7,811 nucleotides of DNA from Treponema sp. (GTDB lineage: Bacteria > Spirochaetota > Spirochaetia > Treponematales > Breznakiellaceae): NCBI GenBank assembly GCA_031263435.1, contig JAISFT010000242.1:1-7811 (forward strand). Reading direction: 5' to 3'. Below, one piece after another: positions 1 to 6,298 of this stretch (the stretch's first letter is position 1; every line of letters starts with the position of its first letter). Both the position numbers and the translations under genes were made by a program. The notes under the pieces were generated by a model. It was not told the DNA's origin and did no database searches. It was given only the letters and a program-made list of their open reading frames with translations.

Positions 1-594
1 CCGGAATTCTAAAAAACCTTCCCCGGTGCAAAGGCCATCCACCGTTTGGTCCCGGGCTTCCACCGGGACCTGCGGTACAAGCTGGCAGGGCATACAGAGG
101 CCGATGCTCCGGCCCCCTGCCGCCAGGAAGCGGTCGTAATAGCCCCCGCCCCGGCCCAGGCGGCGGCCCTGCATATCAAAGGCCAGACCGGGCACGATGA
201 TCAGGGCGGGGGACTCCACCGGGCAGGGGTCAAGGGGCGGCGGCTCCCGGATTCCGAAGGGCCCCTCCGTCCAGGGGCCGGCCGCAGAGTAGACCCGGTG
301 GAATGTCAGCCCCCCGTGCTCCCCGTGCCCTCCGGTGCAAGGGGCAAAGACCTGTTTCCCCGCGCCCAGGGCCAGTTCCAGCAGGGGCTGTGTATCAATC
401 TCGTCCGGCAGCGAAAGAAAGAGAAAGACGGTTCCGTATTGGGTCCAGAGGGGGCTGTCCCGCAGCAACTGGGCGGCTTCCTCACCCCGCACGCGGAAAT
501 CGCGGGGAGGCAAAAGGGCAAGACGCTTTTTTATTTCGGCCCGCAGAATCTTCTTGAGGAGCGGGGTCCCGTCCGGGACCGGGGAGTACGGCAA
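1..594 (-). CDS. ygfA: 5-formyltetrahydrofolate cyclo-ligase (5,10-methenyl-THF synthetase), C-terminus cut by window edge
   Basis: The enzyme uses ATP to convert 5-formyl-THF to 5,10-methenyl-THF, returning a storage or inhibitory folate to the cytoplasmic one-carbon pool. I translated the minus strand: 198 codons are open to base 1 with no stop. The family signature is clear at residues 132-157, with IIVPGLAFD, then GRRLGRGGGYYDRFL, the conserved Gly-rich nucleotide/folate-binding stretch. SLPDEIDT (61-68) matches the usual LSxxxEvdT block, and the N-terminal KKILRAEIKKRL (14-25) is the usual basic helix. E. coli's enzyme is about 180 residues, so only a few residues should be missing. There is no in-frame ATG; a TAA stop lies shortly upstream, so TTG at 594 is the best start. 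It sits 5 bp past the stop of the DRTGG gene, with no good Shine-Dalgarno, which suggests translational coupling. The family call is secure; the start is less so. Confidence 0.93.
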   Translation of the reverse strand, partial: MPYSPVPDGTPLLKKILRAEIKKRLALLPPRDFRVRGEEAAQLLRDSPLWTQYGTVFLFLSLPDEIDTQPLLELALGAGKQVFAPCTGGHGEHGGLTFHRVYSAAGPWTEGPFGIREPPPLDPCPVESPALIIVPGLAFDMQGRRLGRGGGYYDRFLAAGGRSIGLCMPCQLVPQVPVEARDQTVDGLCTGEGFLEFR

Positions 595-599
595 TCCGG

Positions 600-956
600 T
601 TAGATACGGCGGGTACCGCCGGCTTTAAGGCCGGCTTCGTAAAGTTTACCGCAGGCAATAAACATGGGAAGCTTAGTACCCCCCAGGATAATGCCGGCCT
701 CTTCCGCCATCTCGATCATGTCCCGGCTGGGGCTTTTCCCCCGCACGAAGATGATGCTGCGGATATCCAGCAGCTCTGCGGTACGGATAACCTGGGGGTT
801 CACCAGGCCGGTGAGCAGCAATACCCGGTCCTTTACAAACGCCATTACATCACTCATCAGGTCCGCGCCGCAGGCAGATCCTATTTCCAGGTCAGCCTTA
901 TCCTGATCTGTATAAAACTGTCCTTCGAGGATTTTAACGGCATCCGCTACGGTCAT
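600..956 (-). CDS. Small DRTGG-domain protein (putative ligand-sensing regulator, function unknown)
   Basis: A protein of 118 residues consisting essentially of one DRTGG-type domain. The diagnostic block is at 43-65 (DRVLLLTGLVNPQVI, then RTAELLDI), followed by a beta strand SIIFVRG (67-73) and MFIACGKLYEAGL (98-110). The domain occurs alone or joined to CBS domains and phosphotransacetylases. From memory, stand-alone copies in anaerobes lie near [FeFe]-hydrogenase, anti-sigma-kinase-like and PHP genes; no hydrogenase is visible here. The start is ATG at 956, because a G-rich Shine-Dalgarno (GGGGGGAG) ends 2 bases before it and a good promoter lies at 981-1009. An ATG at 1028, in the same frame, would lie upstream of that promoter and add 24 unconserved residues. 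It is the first gene of a likely two-gene transcript with the cyclo-ligase. The domain call is good; no biochemical role can be assigned. Confidence 0.82.
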   Translation of the reverse strand: MTVADAVKILEGQFYTDQDKADLEIGSACGADLMSDVMAFVKDRVLLLTGLVNPQVIRTAELLDIRSIIFVRGKSPSRDMIEMAEEAGIILGGTKLPMFIACGKLYEAGLKAGGTRRI

Positions 957-980
957 AACTCCCCCCATTCGGTACTGTAT

Positions 981-1009
981 AAGATAGCACATAGCCGCGG
1001 GGGAAGCAA
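981..1009 (-). promoter_or_regulatory. Putative sigma70-type promoter for the DRTGG/cyclo-ligase unit
   Basis: Read on the minus strand, a TTGCTT -35 box (1009-1004) is separated by exactly 17 bp from a TATCTT -10 box (986-981). The predicted start of transcription is near 974, giving a leader of about 18 nt that contains the G-rich ribosome binding site and leads to ATG 956. This is pattern-based; no transcript evidence is available. Confidence 0.6.
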
Positions 1010-1085
1010 GAATGGCGGATAAGATCAAAAATAAATCACTTTTTTCATAAAATTCGAAGCGCCATGCAGGGCCGCCCCATATATA

Positions 1086-1099
1086 GATAAGGGGTTATC
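1086..1099 (+). promoter_or_regulatory. comM ribosome binding site in the loop of a small hairpin
   Basis: AAGGGG (1089-1094) lies 6 nt before the comM ATG and fixes the start. The flanking bases GATAA (1086-1090) and TTATC (1095-1099) are perfect inverted copies, so GGGG would sit in a 4-nt loop. The stem is short and A/T-rich. A CCCC run at 1075-1078 could alternatively pair with the GGGG. No convincing promoter was found upstream; the best -10-like match is TAAAAT at 1048-1053, without a good -35 box. Confidence 0.45.
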
Positions 1100-1100
1100 A

Positions 1101-2828
1101 ATGCAAATATTCAGCTACGCGCCCTTTGGGGCTTCGGGAATCGTGATCAGGGTGGAAGTGGACATCCGGCGGGGTATTCCGGGGGTCGATATTACCGGCC
1201 TTGCGGAGGGGGCGGTGCGGGAAGCCCGGGAACGGGTCCGGGCGGCATTCCGCAATTCGGGGTACCAGTTCCCGCAGGACCGGGTCCTTATCAACCTGGC
1301 CCCCGCGGGGATGAAGAAGGAGGGCGCCGCCCTGGACCTGCCCATCGCCCTGGCGGTGATGTCCGCGGCCGGGCTGATCCCCCACGACGAGGCCCTGATG
1401 GTCCTGGGGGAACTGGAGCTTTCCGGCAGGGTACGGCCCGTGCGGGGGGTTCTGGCCGCGCTGGCAGCGGGGATTGGGGAGGGTATTCGGGATTTTATCG
1501 TCCCCCGGGAAAATGCCGGGGAGGCGCAGATCCTGGCACGGGAACACGATTCGGTCCGGGTGGCCGCGGCTACTACCCTGCGGGAAGCCCTGCATGCCCT
1601 GGTGGTCCGCTCGGAAACCGGAACCCTGCCGCTGACGGCCTTTCCGCCGGAAGATTCCGCCGGGCAAGGACACGCCGGGCAAGGACACGCCGGGCAAGGA
1701 CACGCCGGACAGGGGCACGCCGGACAGGGGCACGCCGGGCAGGGGCAGGGGGAAGGGGAATCCGGCGGGGACCCCGGTTCTGTCTGGGGGGATTTTTCCG
1801 AAATACGGGGCCAGGACCAGTACAAGCGGGCCCTGGAGATAGCCGCGGCCGGGGGGCACAACCTTTTGGTCTTTGGCCCCCCCGGGGCCGGTAAAACCAT
1901 GCTGGCCCGGCGTCTTCCGGGGATCATGGCCGGCCTGACCAGCGAGGAGGCGGTGGAAATAACCCGGCTCTACAGCCTGGCGGGGTATTTTGACGGAAAA
2001 TCCCGGGGAAACGAGGATTTCAGCCTTATCACCCAGCCCCCCTTCCGTTCACCCCACCATTCCGCCAGCGCCGAAGGTATCCTGGGGGGCGGCAGGTCGG
2101 TACGGCCCGGGGAAATAAGCCTTGCCCACCTGGGGGTCCTCTTCCTGGACGAGGCCCCTGAATTCCGCTCCACCGTACTCCAGGCCCTGCGGGAACCCCT
2201 GGAAGATCAGGTCATCACGATCTCCCGGGCGGAAGCTTCGATCCGGCTCCCCGCGGCCTTTCAACTGATCATGGCCGCCAATCCCTGCCCCTGCGGCAGG
2301 CTTGGCATGGGGGGGCCGGGACTCTCCGCACAGGGTCCCGGCGAGGCCCTGTGCCTCTGCAGTGCTGAAGAGGTGAACCGCTATTGGCGCCGCTTTGGGT
2401 CGGCCCTGCTGGACCGCATCGAGCTGCGGGTCCCGGTGGTCCCCCCCAGGCTTGCGGAGATGAGGGGGAGCCCCGGAGAGGGGAACGCTGCCATTGCCCG
2501 GCGGGTCGGCCGGGCGGTGGAAATACAGCAGAGACGGCAGGGCAGGCTGCCGGGGCGGCCCCGCCGCAATGCCCGGCTCCCGGCGGGCCTGATAGAATCG
2601 TGCTGCCCCCTTTCCTGCCGGGGGGAACAGGCCCTGAAAACCGCCATATCCAAACTTGCCCTCTCCGGCCGGGCCTACCACGGCATACTCCGCCTGGCCC
2701 GGACCATTGCCGATCTGGAAGGCCGGGACACCATCGACACGGTCCAGGTGCTGGAAGCGGTGGAACACCGCCGCCGGGGGGAGGACCCCTACGACATTTT
2801 AGCGGAGGGCATCCCGGCGGAGGGCTGA
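1101..2828 (+). CDS. comM: ComM/YifB family AAA+ ATPase (Mg-chelatase ChlI-like), with an AGQGH tandem-repeat linker
   Basis: A 575-residue member of the ComM family, hexameric helicases that promote branch migration when single-stranded donor DNA integrates during natural transformation. The N-terminal LonC/ChlI-like domain spans about 1-175 (EVDIRRGIPGVDITGL at 19-34; INLAPAGMKKEGAALDLPIA at 64-83). The AAA+ core has Walker A GPPGAGKT (259-266), Walker B LFLDEAPEF (347-355; D350/E351), sensor N394 in AANPCPCG, and the cysteine set CPC...CLC (396-420). LLDRIEL (437-443) holds the conserved arginine, and a C-terminal Mg_chelatase_C region (about 495-560) closes the protein. Family members are usually near 500 residues; much of the excess is a low-complexity insert (187-225) with six copies of AGQGH/Q. 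ATG 1101 is supported by AAGGGG 6 nt upstream. The 3' end overlaps the convergent PHP gene by 30 bp. The role in transformation is a family inference; competence in this organism is unknown. Confidence 0.94.
   Translation: MQIFSYAPFGASGIVIRVEVDIRRGIPGVDITGLAEGAVREARERVRAAFRNSGYQFPQDRVLINLAPAGMKKEGAALDLPIALAVMSAAGLIPHDEALMVLGELELSGRVRPVRGVLAALAAGIGEGIRDFIVPRENAGEAQILAREHDSVRVAAATTLREALHALVVRSETGTLPLTAFPPEDSAGQGHAGQGHAGQGHAGQGHAGQGHAGQGQGEGESGGDPGSVWGDFSEIRGQDQYKRALEIAAAGGHNLLVFGPPGAGKTMLARRLPGIMAGLTSEEAVEITRLYSLAGYFDGKSRGNEDFSLITQPPFRSPHHSASAEGILGGGRSVRPGEISLAHLGVLFLDEAPEFRSTVLQALREPLEDQVITISRAEASIRLPAAFQLIMAANPCPCGRLGMGGPGLSAQGPGEALCLCSAEEVNRYWRRFGSALLDRIELRVPVVPPRLAEMRGSPGEGNAAIARRVGRAVEIQQRRQGRLPGRPRRNARLPAGLIESCCPLSCRGEQALKTAISKLALSGRAYHGILRLARTIADLEGRDTIDTVQVLEAVEHRRRGEDPYDILAEGIPAEG
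1659..1748 (+). repeat. 15-bp tandem repeat, six units, in frame inside comM
   Basis: Six consecutive 15-bp units begin at 1659, 1674, 1689, 1704, 1719 and 1734. The first three are identical (GCCGGGCAAGGACAC). Units 4 and 5 are identical to each other but carry changes at three positions (GCCGGACAGGGGCAC), and the last is divergent. The unit length is a multiple of three, so gain or loss keeps the frame and only lengthens or shortens the AGQGH linker. The block structure suggests recent slippage or unequal exchange. Confidence 0.95.
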
Positions 2829-3713
2829 AAGTTCCGGTATGGCGTCCAACAGCGAATCCTCGATTACCCGGCCGGCGCAGCTATGACCCAGGGAACGGTT
2901 GGGCCGCAGAGCGCCGTGGAAGTCGCTGCCAGCGGTAACGTAGAGCCCCAGTTTCCGGGCCATCTCCTCCAGGCGGCGGCATTCCCGCAGTTTGGCCGCG
3001 GGGTGCCAAGCTTCAATACCCGCCAGACCCCGGTCCTTCAGGTCCCCCAGCAGGGCCGGAAGCCGGCCCAGGGACACGTAGAGGGACAAGGGGTGGGCCA
3101 GCACGGCCAGGCCGCCGGATTCCCGGATCAGGGCCTGGGCCCGGTCAAAGTCCATCCCGGCCTTGGGGACATAGAGGGGCTGCCCGGGCGCCAGATAACG
3201 GGCAAAGGCCTGCTCGCCGTTCTTGACGATTCCCCGTTTGATCAACAGGGCGGCAAAATGGGGCCGCCCTATCGAGGGGGCCGGGTTGTAGTCCGAATCT
3301 CCCCCCGCCGTACCGGCGGATGTCCCCCGGCACAGTTCCAGCAGTTCCTCCCAGCCGGCCTCCACCCCCATCTCCCTCATCCGGTCCAGAATCTCCCGGT
3401 TCCGCTCCTCCCGGAGCCGGGAGAGTTCCTCCACCGCTTCGATGAACGCGGGGCTGGGCCGGCTGATCCCCAGACCCAGCAGGTGGAAATGGCCCGAACA
3501 GGGGTGGTTTATCTCGATCTCGATTCCCGGAATAAAACATATATTCAGCGATTCCGCTTCGTTTCTTGCAAACGACAGCCCCTTAATGCTATCATGGTCA
3601 GTAAGGGCTATCGCAGAGATTCCAAGACGGGCCGCTTCTCTGACAAGTAAAGCAGGGCTCAGGCTGCCGTCCGAGGCATTTGAATGGGTATGCAGGTCTA
3701 TCATTGCAGTCAT
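2799..3713 (-). CDS. PHP-domain metal-dependent phosphoesterase (TrpH/YciV/RNase AM-like)
   Basis: A 304-residue PHP-family hydrolase. Metal-binding motifs appear in family order: HTH (H8, H10), D15, TDHD (H40), PGIEIE (E65), HFHLLG (H75/H77), GRPH (H152), AHP (H207) and SDFH (D264, H266). The arrangement and length match the YciV/TrpH group. Characterised members hydrolyse 3',5'-nucleoside bisphosphates such as pAp, or act as 5'-3' exoribonucleases on short RNA, with Mn or similar ions in the cytoplasm. The helical insert between E65 and H207 is also typical. The start at 3713 is preceded by AGG six bases upstream; ATG 3704 would remove three residues and cannot be excluded. The gene converges on comM, with the last 30 bp overlapping, and diverges from the cNMP/TPR gene across a 92-bp gap. 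The preferred substrate cannot be read from sequence. Confidence 0.88.
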   Translation of the reverse strand: MTAMIDLHTHSNASDGSLSPALLVREAARLGISAIALTDHDSIKGLSFARNEAESLNICFIPGIEIEINHPCSGHFHLLGLGISRPSPAFIEAVEELSRLREERNREILDRMREMGVEAGWEELLELCRGTSAGTAGGDSDYNPAPSIGRPHFAALLIKRGIVKNGEQAFARYLAPGQPLYVPKAGMDFDRAQALIRESGGLAVLAHPLSLYVSLGRLPALLGDLKDRGLAGIEAWHPAAKLRECRRLEEMARKLGLYVTAGSDFHGALRPNRSLGHSCAGRVIEDSLLDAIPELSALRRDALR

Positions 3714-3805
3714 TATGGGCCTAAAACGTAAGGAATGATAACAGTGTTCTCATCGAAAAACGGAATTGTCTTTTCCCCCGGCCGGGAAAGAAGGTAGCGG
3801 CTCCC

Positions 3806-4792
3806 ATGCCAAAAACCTTTCAGTTTCGGGCCGGATCGGTAATCTACTTCAAGGGAGATCCGGCGGACAGGGTATTCATCCTTCAAAACGGCATGGTGAA
3901 CCTGGTTTACCAGGACATGGAAACCGGGACCGATATGCACGACATGGTGCAGCAGGGGGAATTTTTCGGGGTAAAGTCCGCGCTGGGCCGTTATGCCCGG
4001 GAGGAAAACGCCATAAGCCTTAAAGATTCCACGGTCATGGCCTTTTCGGTCCCCGAATTTGAACAGTTCGCCGCGGTCAACACCCGGATCGTCATGAAAA
4101 TGCTGACCGTTTTTTCCACCCAACTGCGGCGGGTCCACCGGCAGCTTGCCATTTTGTTGAAAACCGGCGAACAGAACCCCGATGCGGGGTTGTTCAGCGT
4201 GGGGGAATACTACCTCAAGCAAAAACGCTACGAGTATGCCAAGTACGTCTTTGGCCGTTACCTGGCCTACTACCCCTCGGGAAAAAACAGCGCTGCGGCG
4301 GCGGCCCGTTTGGAACAGGTGGAACGCTGCCTTGCCTCCGGCGGAGAAACCAGCAATCCGGCAGTTGCTCCGCCGCCGGAAACCGCCGATCCCTCCAAGG
4401 CCTACTACGATGCCCTAAACCTGATGGCAAAGGAGAAGTACCAGCAGGCCTACCTGGCCTTTAAGCAGATTGAAGAAAAGCACGGGGGAAGCGAATGGGC
4501 GGCAAAAAGCGCCTTCGAGATTGGCCGCTGTCTCTATACCCTTAAAAAATTTACCGAATGTATTCAGTATTATACCGGCATGTTGAACCGGTATCCCCGG
4601 CACCCCGATCTGCGGGAGACGGTATTTTTTATCGGCCAGTCCAACGAACAACTGGGAGAAAAGAACCGGGCCGCGGCTTTTTATAAAAAAATCCTGGCCA
4701 TGCCCGCCCCAACCGGGGCCCCGGCAGGGGCTCCTGTTGGAGACGGGATAGAGGCCAGGGCAAAGCGTGCCCTCAGGGCTCTGGGGGAATAG
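3806..4792 (+). CDS. Cyclic-nucleotide-binding-fold protein with C-terminal TPR-like repeats, no DNA-binding domain
   Basis: This is a 328-residue protein. Residues 1-120 have a Crp-type beta-roll followed by a long helix: GSVIYFKGDPADRVFILQNG at 10-29, then GEFFG at 51-55. The position of the phosphate-binding cassette (about 51-77) reads GEFFGVKSALGRYAREENA and lacks the usual GE-(M/L)-A...R-(S/T)-A core, so cAMP/cGMP binding is doubtful. Two helical-repeat blocks follow: 130-172 (YYLKQKRYEYAKYVFGRYL) and 198-298, whose ALNLMAKEKYQQAYLAF and GRCLYTLKKFTECIQYY units resemble TPR/YbgF-like repeats. A Pro-rich linker (183-196) separates them. There is no helix-turn-helix, signal peptide or membrane segment, so it is probably a cytoplasmic protein-interaction adaptor. 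The start is ATG 3806, with a modest AAGG about 11 nt upstream. It lies 1 bp from the next gene, which strongly suggests co-expression and perhaps direct partnership. Confidence 0.8.
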   Translation: MPKTFQFRAGSVIYFKGDPADRVFILQNGMVNLVYQDMETGTDMHDMVQQGEFFGVKSALGRYAREENAISLKDSTVMAFSVPEFEQFAAVNTRIVMKMLTVFSTQLRRVHRQLAILLKTGEQNPDAGLFSVGEYYLKQKRYEYAKYVFGRYLAYYPSGKNSAAAAARLEQVERCLASGGETSNPAVAPPPETADPSKAYYDALNLMAKEKYQQAYLAFKQIEEKHGGSEWAAKSAFEIGRCLYTLKKFTECIQYYTGMLNRYPRHPDLRETVFFIGQSNEQLGEKNRAAAFYKKILAMPAPTGAPAGAPVGDGIEARAKRALRALGE

Positions 4793-4793
4793 G

Positions 4794-5432
4794 ATGTCCA
4801 ATTTAGAGTCCTTTGAACGCTTCGCCCGGACCTTCAAACAGGGGGAGATAATCTTTTCCGAATTTGAACCCGGCGATAATTTTTACCTAATCCAGGCCGG
4901 CCGGGTCCACCTGGTAAAGATCATCGGTGACTTTGAAAAAACCCTGGATATCATAGGCCCCCCGGATATGTTCGGCGAGATGGCGATACTTGAAAATTCC
5001 CCCCGTTCCGCCACCGCCATTGCCCTGGACAATGTAAAGGTGCTGGAATTTAACGCCAGGAATTTCGAGGTTCTGCTTCTGGGGAATCCCCAAATTGCCC
5101 TGCGGATCCTGCGGATGTTCTGCAAGCGGATCTACGACGCCAAACGGCGCTTTATGACCCTTGTTCTGAACGACCCCCAGGCAAAAATTGCCGATGTATT
5201 TTTAATGTTCGACGAGACCCAGCCCAATATTGACAAATCCACGGAAAAACGGGAATTTGAATCCACTATGGATAACATCGCCCAATGGGCAGGAATGGAT
5301 GTCAAGGAAACCCGCGACATCCTGCAGCACTTTGCCTCCCAACACCGGATTGAAATACAGACCGGCAAAATCGTAATCAAAAACATCAACGATTTTTCCC
5401 GTTTCGTTAATTCCAGAAGGAATAAAGTATAA
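4794..5432 (+). CDS. Crp/Fnr-family transcriptional regulator with intact-looking cNMP-binding cassette
   Basis: The 212-residue protein has a full Crp/Fnr layout. A beta-roll sensor domain spans about 10-95 (FSEFEPGDNFYLIQAGRV at 21-38), a dimerisation helix about 96-125, and a winged helix-turn-helix about 155-200 (MDNIAQWAGMDVKETRDIL at 159-177). The cassette FGEMAILENSPRSATA (60-75) keeps the Glu (E62) and Arg-Ser (R71, S72) that bind the cyclic phosphate and ribose in Crp-type proteins, so a cyclic mononucleotide ligand is plausible; which one is unknown. No cysteine cluster for an Fnr-type Fe-S centre is present. ATG 4794 is chosen because GGGGGAATAGG precedes it directly and the upstream stop ends at 4792. 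An in-frame ATG at 4767 would overlap the previous gene by 26 bp and add nine residues that the family does not need. Target genes cannot be inferred. Confidence 0.85.
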   Translation: MSNLESFERFARTFKQGEIIFSEFEPGDNFYLIQAGRVHLVKIIGDFEKTLDIIGPPDMFGEMAILENSPRSATAIALDNVKVLEFNARNFEVLLLGNPQIALRILRMFCKRIYDAKRRFMTLVLNDPQAKIADVFLMFDETQPNIDKSTEKREFESTMDNIAQWAGMDVKETRDILQHFASQHRIEIQTGKIVIKNINDFSRFVNSRRNKV

Positions 5433-5433
5433 T
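5428..5433 (+). promoter_or_regulatory. Possible -10 box (TATAAT) upstream of the lipoprotein gene
   Basis: A perfect TATAAT overlaps the TAA stop of the Crp/Fnr gene and lies 76 bp before the lipoprotein ATG. No good -35 box is present at 16-18 bp spacing (the candidate bases read CGTTAA), so this may be chance in an AT-rich stretch. If real, it would let the lipoprotein be expressed separately. Confidence 0.3.
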
Positions 5434-5466
5434 AATGAACCCGCAGGTTTATTATATGTATTACAG

Positions 5467-5483
5467 CCAAACTCTGAGTTTGG
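5467..5483 (+). repeat. 7-bp inverted repeat in the leader of the lipoprotein gene
   Basis: CCAAACT (5467-5473) and AGTTTGG (5477-5483) are perfect inverted copies around a 3-nt centre (CTG). The hairpin lies 27 bp before the lipoprotein ATG and is followed by AATTTCGTTT, not a true T tract. It could be a weak attenuator or terminator, a leader structure, or an operator for a dimeric regulator such as the adjacent Crp/Fnr protein. It does not match the Crp consensus TGTGA-N6-TCACA. Confidence 0.4.
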
Positions 5484-5509
5484 AATTTCGTTTATTAAGG
5501 AGCACTATA

Positions 5510-6235
5510 ATGAAAACAAAGCATGCGGCCCGGTTTTTGGGGATTCTCTGCGTCCTGGCAGCGCTGGTTTCCTGCGCCGGTTCTTCGGCCAGGCAGAATG
5601 TCCCCGCCGGCAGTATCGAGGGAACCGGCGCCGAAGCGCCAAGGACCGCAAACAACATTGAGCGGGAGCGGGTGGATTATCAGGGCGCGGTAACCGGTTC
5701 GGAGATTCCCGCCTGGGTCCAGTCGGCCATTGATTTTGACACGGCTTCCCTGCAAAAACTCCCCGAATTCGAGGGCAAAGTTGTCATTGTTGACTACGGC
5801 GTCGGACAGAATCTGGAACTTCTGCGTTCCCTGGTAAACAATTTTAACGTCCAGAGTACGGTAGCCCGGCGGATCACCAACTATGTGGAGGCCAATTTCG
5901 GCGGTGAGCAGTTGGGGGACAAAAACACCGCAGAAAACAGAAGTTTTGTGGAAGAGATAGTCGCCACTTTCTCGCGGGTGGAAATCAACGGTTTGGCCAG
6001 GGAAAAGGAATACTGGGTTAAGCTCCGCACGACTGACCGCGGGAAAAGAACCGAAACTGAACAGTATTACTACTACGTGCTTTATTCAATCCCCGAACAG
6101 CTTTTGAACGAACAGATCGCCCGGGCGATGGACAACGTACCCGCCAGGACCAGGGATCAGCAGGAACTCCGTTCCAGCGTGGAAGACGCCATGAAGCGGG
6201 CGGCCTACAACAGCGTCGAGGAAAACCTTTTATAA
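5510..6235 (+). CDS. Predicted lipoprotein of unknown function (possibly LPP20-like)
   Basis: The product is a 241-residue precursor. It has a lipoprotein signal peptide: basic MKTKHAAR, hydrophobic FLGILCVLAALV, then lipobox LVSC with the lipidated cysteine at 22. A Gly/Ser/Ala-rich tether (23-60) follows, then a folded part beginning EIPAWV (65-70). The mature region has TVARRITNYVEANF (117-130), RVEINGLAREKEYWVKL (156-172) and YYYYVLYSIP (186-195). The order PxWV, ARR-helix, then a strand pair with EYWV/YVL resembles the LPP20 lipoprotein family, but I cannot confirm that. The start is ATG 5510, because AAGGAG lies 7 nt upstream; an in-frame ATG at 5435 would bury the signal peptide under 25 extra residues. 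It is 77 bp after the Crp/Fnr gene on the same strand and ends 16 bp from the convergent NYN-CSD gene. The inner-membrane versus outer-membrane location cannot be decided. Confidence 0.82.
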   Translation: MKTKHAARFLGILCVLAALVSCAGSSARQNVPAGSIEGTGAEAPRTANNIERERVDYQGAVTGSEIPAWVQSAIDFDTASLQKLPEFEGKVVIVDYGVGQNLELLRSLVNNFNVQSTVARRITNYVEANFGGEQLGDKNTAENRSFVEEIVATFSRVEINGLAREKEYWVKLRTTDRGKRTETEQYYYYVLYSIPEQLLNEQIARAMDNVPARTRDQQELRSSVEDAMKRAAYNSVEENLL

Positions 6236-6298
6236 AAAAGAAAACGGCGGCTCAATCGGCAAGGAATACCTTGGTCGCCCGGAAACGGGGGGCCGCCG
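6234..6298 (-). terminator. Candidate intrinsic terminator of the NYN-CSD gene
   Basis: On the minus strand, CGGCGGC (6298-6292) and GCCGCCG (6251-6245) form a 7-bp G/C stem. It encloses an inner hairpin (CAAGG, 4-nt loop, CCTTG; 6260-6273), and TTTTCTTTTTT (6244-6234) follows at once. The stem overlaps the last codons, and the T tract reaches into the end of the convergent lipoprotein gene. The large loop makes it less typical than a simple hairpin. Confidence 0.45.

Noticed and set aside
46..603. Plus-strand ORF of 185 codons at the left edge
   Set aside because: It is the antisense shadow of the cyclo-ligase, whose minus-strand frame carries the family signature.
607..635. Two overlapping hairpins (CGGCGG-GTA-CCGCCG and GCCGGC-N6-GCCGGC) as a terminator after the DRTGG gene
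   Set aside because: They lie within the last codons, no T tract follows on the minus strand, and the cyclo-ligase gene starts immediately after.
957..1028. A 24-residue N-terminal extension of the DRTGG protein from ATG 1028
   Set aside because: It would cross the predicted promoter (981-1009), lacks its own ribosome site, and is not needed by the domain.
3777..3786. CCCGGCCGGG palindrome upstream of the cNMP/TPR gene as an operator
   Set aside because: A 10-bp G/C palindrome is easily expected by chance in DNA of this composition, and it matches no known operator.
5435..5509. Lipoprotein start at ATG 5435
   Set aside because: It would place 25 residues before the signal peptide; ATG 5510 has AAGGAG 7 nt upstream and gives a standard lipoprotein leader.
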